Source: Gammaproteobacteria bacterium
Lineage (GTDB): Bacteria > Pseudomonadota > Gammaproteobacteria > Pseudomonadales > Pseudomonadaceae
NCBI GenBank assembly: GCA_023475025.1
Contig: JAMCWB010000067.1
Coordinates: 62,001 to 126,000, forward strand
DNA length: 64,000 nt
Direction: 5' to 3'
The position numbers and the translations under genes are program-made. Positions 27,838 to 36,539 of this stretch are shown here, one piece after another (position 1 is the first letter of the stretch; each line of letters opens with the position of its first letter). The notes below the pieces were generated by a model, which saw only the letters and a list, made by a program, of their open reading frames with translations, searched no databases and had not been told where the DNA came from.

Positions 27838-29655
27838 TTACAGCATCTGGTAGCGCACGGTCAGATAGCCGGCGCGGCCCTGCTGCTGATAGCTGGCAGC
27901 GGTTTCGTAATCGGTATCGAACAGGTTGCTGATCCGCGCCTGCAGTCGCCACTGCTGGCTGAGCCCGTATTCGGCGCGCAGGTCGACAGTGTTGTAACCA
28001 TGCAGGCGGGTGGTATTGGCGGCATTGTCCCAACGCCGGCCTTCGGCATGCAGGCTGGCGCCGACGCCTAACCGGCCAAAGCGGCGGTCGACATCCAGAT
28101 TGAACAGTTGCTCGGCACGGCGGGCCAGCAGGTCACCCTGGTTGGACCGTCTTGAGCGGTTTGATGGGTCCTGCAGGGTCAGGTTACTAGCGATATCCCA
28201 GCCCCACCAATAACCCGCTACGTCGAGTTCAATACCCTTGATTACCGCCTTGTCGATATTCTCCGCCAACCAGATGCCACCACCCATATTGACGCTGGCG
28301 ATCAGGTCTTCGACTTCGTTGCGGAAGACATTGACGGCCCAGGTACCCCAGTCATGCTGGCCACGCAGCCCAAGCTCGTAGTTGCGCGAGGTCTCTTCCT
28401 TGATATCGGGGTTGCCGAAGCCGGGGAAGTACAACTGATTGAAGGTCGGTGCCTTGAACGCGGTGCCGTAGCTACCAACCAGTTGCAAGCTGTCCGTCAG
28501 GCTGATGCCGTAACCGATGTTGCCGGTGGTGTGATCACCGTGCTGCTGGTTGTCATCATGGCGCAGGCCAAGCTGCCATTCATGGATGCCACGCTGCCCC
28601 AGGTACTGGGCGTAATAACCCTTGTTGGTGCGCCGGCCCTTGCTGTAGTCGGTGCTGCTGCTGATCTCGTCGGTCAGATGGTCATAGCCCAGGGTCAGTA
28701 CCTGGCCCGGTGCCAGATCAAAGTCGTTCTGCCAACCAACGCTATCGCGGCGAGTATCAAAGCGGCTGGTGAAATTGCTGCCGTTGAAGTTGTCGCTCTT
28801 GTCTTCGCTGCGTGCGGCCTGCAGGGTCACTCGCCAGGGATCAAGCGGAGCAAAGCGGGCATTGAGAGCGTGGGTCTTGAGTACCGAATCGGAGTTGGCC
28901 TTGAAACCGGAGTCGAAGTCATTGCTGGAGTGGGTTTCCAGTACCTGACCATCAAGTTCCAAGCCATTGGCAAAGCGGTAACCTGCCTTGAGATTGGCCG
29001 ACCATTCGCGGTAGCCGTCGTTGTCCGGATCGCCTCGGCCCGGACGCGCATCAATGCCCCGGGTCCCCAGGCTGCTGATGCCGACGTTGTACCAGGCATT
29101 GCCCAAACCGCCTGACACGCCCGCACTACCTGCATGGTGGTTGCGGCTGCCCGTGGTCGCCGAAAACCAGGGCTGGGGCGCACCTGTGCTGCCCTGACGG
29201 GTAAAAATCTGGATCACCCCACCGATCGCTTCCGAACCATAGAGGCTGGAGCGCGGGCCACGGACAATCTCGATGCGCTCGATCTGCTCCATCGGCAGGT
29301 TCTGCAAGGCAGCGTTACCACTGGTGACCGAACCGATGCGTACACCATCAATCAGCACCAGTACATGATCACTGTTGGTGCCGCGAATACCGATACTACT
29401 GGACTTGCCCGGCCCGCCATTGTTGACGATGCTGACGCTCGGCGAGCGGCGCAGCAGATCCAAAGCATCGGTGGCTTGCAGGCGTTCGATATCGGCCCGC
29501 TCAATAACCGTAACCGCAGCCAGGTTGGCGGCAATCGATTGGTTGGTGCGGGTCGCGGTAACCACCTGGCTGTCCAGGTGCAGGGATTGGGCATGGGAAA
29601 AGCAGGCGCTGGCCATCAGGGCCAATGCCAGCGGCGTGCGCGGCAACGTCTTCAT
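27838..29655 (-). CDS. btuB: TonB-dependent vitamin B12 outer-membrane receptor BtuB
   Basis: 605-aa TonB-dependent receptor. Signal peptide MKTLPRTPLALALMASACFSHA, then a TonB-box-like LDSQVVTATR and plug domain with IGIRGTNSDHVLVLIDGVRIG and IERIEIVRGPRSSLYGSEAIGGVIQIF. The C-terminal 22-strand-type barrel ends with the aromatic residue pattern YLTVRYQML. A cobalamin riboswitch precedes the gene, which identifies the ligand class as corrinoid. It lies upstream of the BtuM-like gene and the cob genes on the same strand, separated by a palindromic repeat. Confidence 0.94.
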   Translation of the reverse strand: MKTLPRTPLALALMASACFSHAQSLHLDSQVVTATRTNQSIAANLAAVTVIERADIERLQATDALDLLRRSPSVSIVNNGGPGKSSSIGIRGTNSDHVLVLIDGVRIGSVTSGNAALQNLPMEQIERIEIVRGPRSSLYGSEAIGGVIQIFTRQGSTGAPQPWFSATTGSRNHHAGSAGVSGGLGNAWYNVGISSLGTRGIDARPGRGDPDNDGYREWSANLKAGYRFANGLELDGQVLETHSSNDFDSGFKANSDSVLKTHALNARFAPLDPWRVTLQAARSEDKSDNFNGSNFTSRFDTRRDSVGWQNDFDLAPGQVLTLGYDHLTDEISSSTDYSKGRRTNKGYYAQYLGQRGIHEWQLGLRHDDNQQHGDHTTGNIGYGISLTDSLQLVGSYGTAFKAPTFNQLYFPGFGNPDIKEETSRNYELGLRGQHDWGTWAVNVFRNEVEDLIASVNMGGGIWLAENIDKAVIKGIELDVAGYWWGWDIASNLTLQDPSNRSRRSNQGDLLARRAEQLFNLDVDRRFGRLGVGASLHAEGRRWDNAANTTRLHGYNTVDLRAEYGLSQQWRLQARISNLFDTDYETAASYQQQGRAGYLTVRYQML

Positions 29656-29779
29656 CTGTTCGCTCCGTCGTACTCACCCGTACGACATCAGGTAGCTGGA
29701 TGCAGGCAGCTAAGCGAACAGGTAGACAGCCGGAAGTAACAGGGCCAACCACCCACAGCGCCCGCCGCACTGCAATGAG

Positions 29780-30004
29780 ATGCGACAGGCCGGTCTCCGG
29801 GCTCACACGTGGACCTGAGTCCGACGATCCGACCTTCCCATGCAGCGCACAGTGGTCATGCTGGATCATCTGCCGCAGCTCAGCCGAAGGCTGGCGGGCA
29901 CGCGTTTACCGTTGCGGGGGCAGCGCCGGAATTGTCCCATTGACATGGACGCACCGGCTTCCCTGTTTCACCCTGTGGCACTTGGCCCAGGGCACCTGAA
30001 GCAG
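29780..30004 (-). ncRNA. Cobalamin riboswitch (AdoCbl class) upstream of btuB
   Basis: On the minus strand the conserved blocks occur in order: AAACAGGGAAGCCGGTG, GCTGCCCCCGCAACGGTAA, CACTGTGCGCTGCATGGGAAGG and the B12 box AGCCCGGAGACCGGCCTG (29788-29806 region). These match the known consensus closely. The B12 box is about 130 nt before the btuB start. Corrinoid binding should shut down btuB and, if the transcript continues, the downstream cluster. Confidence 0.93.
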
Positions 30005-30050
30005 CGCAGGAGAGTAGAGCCTTTTCCTGCCTTGGTCAATCAGCCTGGCA

Positions 30051-31148
30051 TCAATCGCGCAACGCATACATCGCCTGCTCGCCCAGCGCCTGGTTGGGCC
30101 AGACAGTCTTGCGGAAGGTTTCCATCGAGTCCCAGATTTCGCGATTCAGCGCGCTGCGATTGGCGGTTTCTTCCAACACCTCGCCGGATAGCTCGCGCAG
30201 CCGAGCCAGCACGTCATCCGGCAGCTTGCGCAGTTGCACCTGATGCTGGTTGACCAGGGTATCCAGCGCCTCGGCATTGCGCAGGGTGTATTCGTCGTGC
30301 ATGACCTGGTTGGTCGCCCGCGCGGCCGCGCGCACCACCGCTTGCAGATCGGCCGGCAACTGCTCATAAGCGCGCTGGTTGATGGTCAGCTCCAGTACCG
30401 CGCAAGGCTCCTGCCAGCCAGGGTAGTAATAGTAGCGAGCCGCCTGATGCAGGCCAAAGGCGAGGTCGTTATACGGGCTGACCCATTCAGTAGCATCGAT
30501 CACCCCGGTTTGCAGCGCGGTGAACATTTCGCTGCCCGGAATGCTCACGGTAGTGACCCCGGCCCGCGACATGACCTCGCCGCCGAAACCGGGAATACGC
30601 ATTTTCAGCCCACGCAGGTCGCTCAGGCTGTTGATTTCACGGTTGAACCAGCCCGCCATCTGCACCCCGGTATTGCCACAAGGCAAGGGCAAGACGCCGA
30701 AATCGGCATAGGCCTTTTGCCACAGCTCGAGCCCGCCGCCGTTGTACAGCCAGGCGTTCATTTCCTGGGCATTCAGGCCAAAGGGCACGGCGGTAAAGAA
30801 GGACGCCGCCGAGGTCTTGCCGCGCCAATAATAGGCGGCGCCGTGACCCAGCTCGGCAGTGCCGCCGGCAACCGCATCAAAGACTTCCAGTGCCGGTACC
30901 AGCTCACCGGCGGCAAACAACTGGATCTGCAGGCGGCCACCAGAGAGCTGGTTGACCAGGTCGGCAAAATACTCCGCGGTGGTGCCCAGGCCAGGAAAGT
31001 TTTTCGGCCAGGAGGTCACCATGCGCCAGCGAAAACGCTGCTGCGCTTGTCCGTCACCCGCCGCCACCGGTTCATCACTGCGGCAACCCGCCAAGGCCGC
31101 CGCACCCAGGCCCAGACCCGCAGCAGTCAGTAGTTTGCGTCTATTCAT
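30051..31148 (-). CDS. TRAP transporter solute-binding protein (DctP family), Tat/lipoprotein-type leader
   Basis: 365 aa. The leader MNRRKLLTAAGLGLGAAALAGC combines a twin-arginine RRKLL with a lipobox LAGC, so export by Tat and lipid anchoring are both plausible. The fold starts WRMVTSWPKNFPGLGTTAEYFAD and carries the ligand-Arg region LRGLKMRIPGFGGEV and DATEWVSPYNDLAFGLHQAA, resembling TakP-type proteins that bind 2-oxo or hydroxy acids. No permease adjoins it; DctQM genes lie at 14931-16870. It may be the partner, or another set may exist elsewhere. Confidence 0.88.
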   Translation of the reverse strand: MNRRKLLTAAGLGLGAAALAGCRSDEPVAAGDGQAQQRFRWRMVTSWPKNFPGLGTTAEYFADLVNQLSGGRLQIQLFAAGELVPALEVFDAVAGGTAELGHGAAYYWRGKTSAASFFTAVPFGLNAQEMNAWLYNGGGLELWQKAYADFGVLPLPCGNTGVQMAGWFNREINSLSDLRGLKMRIPGFGGEVMSRAGVTTVSIPGSEMFTALQTGVIDATEWVSPYNDLAFGLHQAARYYYYPGWQEPCAVLELTINQRAYEQLPADLQAVVRAAARATNQVMHDEYTLRNAEALDTLVNQHQVQLRKLPDDVLARLRELSGEVLEETANRSALNREIWDSMETFRKTVWPNQALGEQAMYALRD

Positions 31149-31172
31149 TTGTTTCTGTCTCTCGTCAAGTCG

Positions 31173-31310
31173 GAAGCTAGAAGCTAGAAGCTAGAAGCTA
31201 GAAGCTAGAAGCTAGAAGCTAGAAGCCAATGATCAGGTGGGCCATGTTCTCACGGTCAAGCCCGCTCTGTGCTGCTTTCAGCTTTTAGCCTCCAGCTTCC
31301 AGCTTCCAGC
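31173..31310. repeat. Heptamer repeat locus 1: (GAAGCTA)7 with inverted degenerate arm
   Basis: Seven perfect GAAGCTA units plus a partial one (31173-31226), a 49-bp spacer, then five degenerate reverse-complement-type heptamers TTTCAGC TTTTAGC CTCCAGC TTCCAGC TTCCAGC (31276-31310). The arms can pair imperfectly into a large hairpin. It lies between dctP and uvrD. A similar locus occurs at 63484-63629. Confidence 0.9.
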
Positions 31311-31321
31311 CGCTGCAAGCG

Positions 31322-33493
31322 CTACAGCGCTTGCAGCTTGGCATAGGCCACCATCAACCACTTGCTGCCTTCGCCATCAAAATTGACCTGGATTCGCGCC
31401 TGGGCGCCCTGGCCTTCGTAATTCAACACCACCCCTTCACCAAAGAGGCTATGCATGACCCGTTGACCAAGTGCAAAACCGGTACTTTCGCTAGCCTCGG
31501 CCTGGAACATGTTGTTGCGCGGACCGAAGGGGCGGCTGACCTGGTTGCCCAGGCGCACTTCACGGATCAGCTCGCTGGGGATTTCACGCACAAAGCGCGA
31601 GACCTTGTTGAAGGTTTCGCTACCGTACAGGCGACGGGTCTCGGCCCAGGTAATCACCAGTTGCTGCATGGCGCGGGTGATGCCGACATAGGCCAGGCGA
31701 CGCTCCTCTTCCAGCCGACCCGGCTCTTCCAGGCTCATCTTGTGCGGGAACAGGCCCTCTTCGACCCCAGCGAGGAACACCAGCGGAAACTCCAGGCCCT
31801 TGGCGCTGTGCAAGGTCATCAGCTGCACGCTGTCCTCATACTGATCGGCCTGGGTATCGCCGGCTTCCAGCGAGGCGTGGGCGAGGAAGGCAATCAGCAC
31901 ATCGCCCTCGGCCTCCAGCTCGGCCTGGTCGTTTTCAAAGGCACGCGCCGCGGATACCAGCTCTTCGAGGTTTTCCACCCGCGCCTGGCCCTTGTCACCC
32001 TTTTCTTTTTCATGAAAGGCCAGCAAGCCGCTCTGCTCGACCACCTGCTGTACCCGGCTGTGCAGCGGCAAGCCCTCAGTGCGCTCGGCCAGCTCTTCGA
32101 TCAATTGCAGAAAACCCTGTACCGCATTGGCGGCGCGCCCGGGCAGCGCCTTGAGGTCAATCAGGTCGCAGGCCGCCTGCCATACCGAGGTACCCCGTTC
32201 ACGCGCCTGCTGACGCAGGGCTTCGACGGTCTTGTCACCGATGCCGCGGGTTGGCAGGTTAATCACCCGCTCCAGCGCGCCATCATCATCGCGGTTGCCG
32301 ACCAGGCGCATATAGGCCATGGCATTCTTGATTTCCGCACGCTCGAAAAAGCGTTGGCCACCGTAGATACGATAGGGCACGCCGGCGCGCAACAAGGCTT
32401 CTTCAAGTACCCGCGACTGGGCATTGGAGCGGTACAGGATGGCCATTTCACTGCGCGCCATGCCCTCGCCTACCGCCTGCTCGATACGATCAACGATAAA
32501 ACGCGCTTCATCCTGTTCGTTGAAGCCGGCATAGAGGGCAATCGGCTCACCCTCACCGCCATCAGTCCACAATTCTTTACCGAGACGTCCGGCGTTGTTG
32601 TCAATCAGCGCATTGGCCGCCTTGAGGATGGTGGTGGTGGAGCGGTAGTTCTGCTCCAGACGGATCAGTTCGGCATTGGGGTAATCACGCTGGAATTGAT
32701 GAATATTCTCGATCCTGGCACCGCGCCAGCCGTAGATCGACTGATCATCATCACCCACCACCATCAGGCTCGGACTCTTACCGGCAATCAGCCGCAGCCA
32801 GGCATATTGCACCGCGTTGGTGTCCTGGAACTCGTCAACCAGCATATGCCGGAAACGCGCCTGATACTGCTCGCGCAGGGCATGGTTATCGCGCCACAAC
32901 TCCAGCGAACGCAGCAGCAGTTCGGCAAAGTCGACGGACCCGGCGCGCGCGCAGGCCTCTTCGTAGGCCTGGTAGATGCGCACCATGGTGGTCAGGTAGA
33001 GATCGCCCGCCGGCTGGATATGCTGCGGCCGCAGGCCTTCATCTTTCTGGCTGTTGATCCACCACTGGGCCTGACGCGGCGCCCACTGATTCTCATCCAG
33101 CCCCAGCTCACGGATGATGCGCTTGAGCAGCCGGAACTGGTCATCACTGTCGAGAATCTGGAACTGCTCGATCAGCCCGGCTTCCTGCCAGTGGGCACGC
33201 AGCAGGCGGTGGGCCAGGCCATGAAAGGTACCTATCCACATGCCGCGGGGCGAAATACCCAGCAGCTGTTCGATTCGCTGGCGCATTTCGTGCGCGGCCT
33301 TGTTGGTAAAGGTGACCGCCAGAATGCTCCAGGGCGAGGCCTGCTCGACCTCGACCAGCCAGGCAATACGCTGGACCAGTACACGGGTTTTGCCGGAGCC
33401 GGCGCCAGCCAGCACCAGTTGTTGGCCCGGGCTGGCACTGACCGCCTGGCGCTGGGCTTCGTTGAGTGAGTCGAGCAGATGCGAAATATCCAT
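31322..33493 (-). CDS. uvrD: DNA helicase II UvrD
   Basis: Superfamily 1A 3'-5' helicase acting in mismatch and nucleotide excision repair. 723 aa, close to the family norm. Q motif LNEAQRQAVSA, Walker A LAGAGSGKTRVL, motif II VDEFQDTN, motif III GDDDQSIYGWRGA, motif IV LEQNYRST, motif V TLHSAKGLEFPLVF and motif VI EERRLAYVGITRAMQQL are all present. The C-terminal Tudor-like tail LGQRVMHSLFGEGVVLNYEG is also there. Stand-alone gene; the heptamer repeat lies just past its stop. Confidence 0.97.
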   Translation of the reverse strand: MDISHLLDSLNEAQRQAVSASPGQQLVLAGAGSGKTRVLVQRIAWLVEVEQASPWSILAVTFTNKAAHEMRQRIEQLLGISPRGMWIGTFHGLAHRLLRAHWQEAGLIEQFQILDSDDQFRLLKRIIRELGLDENQWAPRQAQWWINSQKDEGLRPQHIQPAGDLYLTTMVRIYQAYEEACARAGSVDFAELLLRSLELWRDNHALREQYQARFRHMLVDEFQDTNAVQYAWLRLIAGKSPSLMVVGDDDQSIYGWRGARIENIHQFQRDYPNAELIRLEQNYRSTTTILKAANALIDNNAGRLGKELWTDGGEGEPIALYAGFNEQDEARFIVDRIEQAVGEGMARSEMAILYRSNAQSRVLEEALLRAGVPYRIYGGQRFFERAEIKNAMAYMRLVGNRDDDGALERVINLPTRGIGDKTVEALRQQARERGTSVWQAACDLIDLKALPGRAANAVQGFLQLIEELAERTEGLPLHSRVQQVVEQSGLLAFHEKEKGDKGQARVENLEELVSAARAFENDQAELEAEGDVLIAFLAHASLEAGDTQADQYEDSVQLMTLHSAKGLEFPLVFLAGVEEGLFPHKMSLEEPGRLEEERRLAYVGITRAMQQLVITWAETRRLYGSETFNKVSRFVREIPSELIREVRLGNQVSRPFGPRNNMFQAEASESTGFALGQRVMHSLFGEGVVLNYEGQGAQARIQVNFDGEGSKWLMVAYAKLQAL

Positions 33494-33701
33494 CGACGCA
33501 TTCTAGCAGGCTCACCAGCGGCGCCGGAAGAAAAGCCGCAATTGCCCGCCTAGAGGCATTCCTGGAAAAATTTCATACTCCCGGGGGCTGGGCCGGGGCA
33601 TACGGCTGGTGTAAGGTAAAGGGCTATCAGGGGCAGTAAATCTCGCCTGCTACGTCAAAATTATAACAAAATGCCCTGTGCTCTGAGGTACAGTCAACTC
33701 C

Positions 33702-36539
33702 ATGACCTCTCATGATTCTCGCGCCACCAGCGAGCGTGTACAGACCCGCCAACTGGACCTGCTGTATAGCTATTCACGCCTGCCACAATGGCTGATGCTA
33801 CTCAGTGCCTTCGGCATCGTACTGGTGATGTGGTCGCATGTGGCGCACAACCTGCTACTCGGCTGGCTTGCTGTGGTGGCGGGCCTGGCCCTGTTGCGTG
33901 CCATCCTGGTGCGCCGCTACCGTGCCTGCACAGCTACCGAACGCCAACGCTTGCGCTGGTATGCCCTGTTCTATCTGGGCAATCTGGCATCCGGGCTGTG
34001 CCTTGCTTTCGTGCATATCTATATCGTGCCGCTGGAGCACTTTGAATTACAGGCAGTGGCCTATGCGCTGGCTACCGGCATCGCTCTCTGTGTCAGTATC
34101 ATCTATGCCACCCAGTTCCTCGCCTTCCTCAGTTTTGCCGTACCGGCCTGGCTGCCCGCCACCTTGTACCTGCTGGCTCAGGATGACCCGACCAGTCCTT
34201 ACTGGGGGTTGATCGGTATCACCCTGGCAGGTTGCCTGTTACTCGCTGCGGCCTTTCTCAACCGCACTGCCAGCGCCATTCTTGCCGCCAATGAGCGCAA
34301 CAAGGCACTGGTTCGCAAACTCGATGATGCGCACCAGCAGTCCGAAGAGCTGAACCAGCAATTGACCCAGGAGATCAATCAACGCCGCCAGGCCGAACGT
34401 GAACTGCGCCAAAGCCATGAGGAGCTGGAAGGGCGGGTGGCTGAACGGACCGCTGCGCTGCAGGCTGCCAGCGAACGCCTGAAGGCCAGCGAGGCCAGAC
34501 TCAACCTAGCAATCGAAGCCAGCCAGCTGGGTCTCTGGGACTGGAACCTGGCAACCGATGAAGTTTTTCATTCTGACCTCGAAGCCATTTTCGGCTTGCC
34601 CGATGCAGCAGCTACCCACATGCGCCTGCATCTGCAACCACTGGTACACCCCGATGACCGCGAGCTGGTACGCAGCACCCTGATTGACCATATGAAAGGG
34701 CGTAGCCCGTCCTACCGCATCGAATACCGCATTCGCCATGCCGAGGGTCACTGGGTCTGGGTTGAAGACAGTGGTCGCGCGGTTGAGTGGGATAGTCAGG
34801 GCCGGGTAAGCCGCATGATCGGTACCCGCCGGGATGTCAGTGAACGCCTCGGGCGTGAACAGCAGGCCCAGTTGGCCGCTACCGTTTTCAATGCCACCGC
34901 TGAAGGCATCTTTATTCTCGACCCGGATTTCACCATCCTGACGGTCAACCAGGCCTTTTGCTTTATTACCGGCTATTCGGCTGATGATGTCTGTGGCATG
35001 CCGATGCACCGGCTCAGCGACGACCCCGACCGCAATCGCTTCTACCAGCACTTGCAAAGCACCCTGGATTCCGAGGACCGCTGGCAGGGTGAACTGATGG
35101 AGCAACGCCGCAGTGGTGAACGCTACCCCCAATGGCTACAGTTAACCGTTGTTCGCAACCAAAAAGGACAGATTACCCATTATGTCGGCTTTTTCAGCGA
35201 CCAGACCAGTCATCGCCAAACCGAACAACGCCTGCAGTACCTGGCCAATTTCGACCCCCTGACCCAATTGGCTAATCGCAACCTGTTCACCCAGCAACTG
35301 GAAGAGGCCGTCAGCCGGGCCCGTCAGTTCCAGCAGGACGTCGCCTTGCTGCACCTGGATCTGGACCGTTTCAAACATATCAATGAGACCCTCGGCCATC
35401 ATGTGGCGGATAACTTGCTGCGTCAGGTTGCCCAGCGTCTGCTCGATACCGCCGGCGACAGTGCTGCTGTTGCCCGCCTGTCAGCCGACGAGTTCGTACT
35501 CATTGTTGAGGGCCACCTGACGCGCCCTGAGCTGGGTAAACTGGCCGAACTCTTGCTGCAGGCACTACGCCGCCCGCTGCAACTGGATGGCCATGAACTG
35601 GTCATAACCGCCTCCGTCGGTATCAGCCTGTTCCCTCACACGGCCCGCGACGGGCTGTTATTGATTACCCAGGCCAATCAGGCCATGCAACATGCCAAGC
35701 ATCTGGGCGGTAATGGCTACCAGTTTTACTCCGATCGCTTACAGGCTCACGGTATCGAACGCCTGCAACTGGAAAATCAGTTGCGCAAGGCCCTGGATGA
35801 CAACCAGCTGGTGGTTTACTACCAGCCCAAACAGGACCTGCCGGACGGCGAGCTGCGCGCAGCTGAGGCCCTGGTTCGCTGGCAACATCCCGAACGCGGG
35901 CTGCTGGCTCCGGGCGCCTTCATTGAACTGGCCGAAGAAACCGGCATGATCATTCGCCTTGGTCACCAGGTCCTGCAAGCGGCCTGCGAACAGGCCAGTA
36001 GCTGGTATCAGTCCGGCCAGCCGGTGCAAGTAGCGGTCAATCTGTCAGTGCAGCAATTACGCCAGCGCGGCTTTGCCGAACAGGTTGCCGATATACTCAG
36101 GACCACGGGCCTGCCGGCCAGCTATCTGCAGCTGGAGCTGACCGAAAGCATGCTGCTGGAACAACTCGAGGTGGTCGAGCAAAACATTGCCGCGCTGCGC
36201 CAGCAGGGCATTACTCTGGCTATTGACGACTTTGGTACCGGTTACTCATCGCTTGCGTACCTCAAGCGCTTTCCGATTTCGACCCTGAAGATTGACCGCG
36301 CCTTTATTGCCGGCCTGCAGCAGGCCGCCGAAGACGCCGCCATTGTGCGCGCCATCATTGTCATGGGCCATAGCCTGGGCCTGCAGGTGGTTGCCGAAGG
36401 GGTAGAGAACGAGCGGCAACGCCAGTTACTGGCGGAGTATCAGTGTGACCAGTTACAGGGTTACCTGATCGGGCGGCCCATGCCCGCAGAGGAACTAACA
36501 CCCATGCTGAGCCGCCACGCAAACGCAAATAACGGCTAG
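33702..36539 (+). CDS. Membrane PAS-PAS-GGDEF-EAL protein with degenerate cyclase site
   Basis: 945 aa. About six N-terminal hydrophobic helices (30-195), a coiled coil (around 205-265), two PAS/PAC regions (about 270-385 and 390-510), a GGDEF domain (about 515-680) and an EAL domain (about 690-935). The cyclase signature reads LSADEF instead of GGDEF, so diguanylate cyclase activity is probably lost. EAL catalytic motifs EALVRWQHP, ELTESMLLE and IDDFGTGYSSLAYLKRFP are intact, so it is most likely a c-di-GMP phosphodiesterase. Stand-alone gene. Confidence 0.9.
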   Translation: MTSHDSRATSERVQTRQLDLLYSYSRLPQWLMLLSAFGIVLVMWSHVAHNLLLGWLAVVAGLALLRAILVRRYRACTATERQRLRWYALFYLGNLASGLCLAFVHIYIVPLEHFELQAVAYALATGIALCVSIIYATQFLAFLSFAVPAWLPATLYLLAQDDPTSPYWGLIGITLAGCLLLAAAFLNRTASAILAANERNKALVRKLDDAHQQSEELNQQLTQEINQRRQAERELRQSHEELEGRVAERTAALQAASERLKASEARLNLAIEASQLGLWDWNLATDEVFHSDLEAIFGLPDAAATHMRLHLQPLVHPDDRELVRSTLIDHMKGRSPSYRIEYRIRHAEGHWVWVEDSGRAVEWDSQGRVSRMIGTRRDVSERLGREQQAQLAATVFNATAEGIFILDPDFTILTVNQAFCFITGYSADDVCGMPMHRLSDDPDRNRFYQHLQSTLDSEDRWQGELMEQRRSGERYPQWLQLTVVRNQKGQITHYVGFFSDQTSHRQTEQRLQYLANFDPLTQLANRNLFTQQLEEAVSRARQFQQDVALLHLDLDRFKHINETLGHHVADNLLRQVAQRLLDTAGDSAAVARLSADEFVLIVEGHLTRPELGKLAELLLQALRRPLQLDGHELVITASVGISLFPHTARDGLLLITQANQAMQHAKHLGGNGYQFYSDRLQAHGIERLQLENQLRKALDDNQLVVYYQPKQDLPDGELRAAEALVRWQHPERGLLAPGAFIELAEETGMIIRLGHQVLQAACEQASSWYQSGQPVQVAVNLSVQQLRQRGFAEQVADILRTTGLPASYLQLELTESMLLEQLEVVEQNIAALRQQGITLAIDDFGTGYSSLAYLKRFPISTLKIDRAFIAGLQQAAEDAAIVRAIIVMGHSLGLQVVAEGVENERQRQLLAEYQCDQLQGYLIGRPMPAEELTPMLSRHANANNG

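Noticed and set aside
31173-31226. GAAGCTA array as a CRISPR or VNTR-coding repeat
   Set aside because: Units are 7 bp and contiguous with no spacers, no cas genes, and no credible reading frame through them.
31331-33469. 712-aa plus-strand ORF opposite uvrD
   Set aside because: All helicase motifs are in the minus-strand frame. This is an open antisense frame caused by high G+C codon use.
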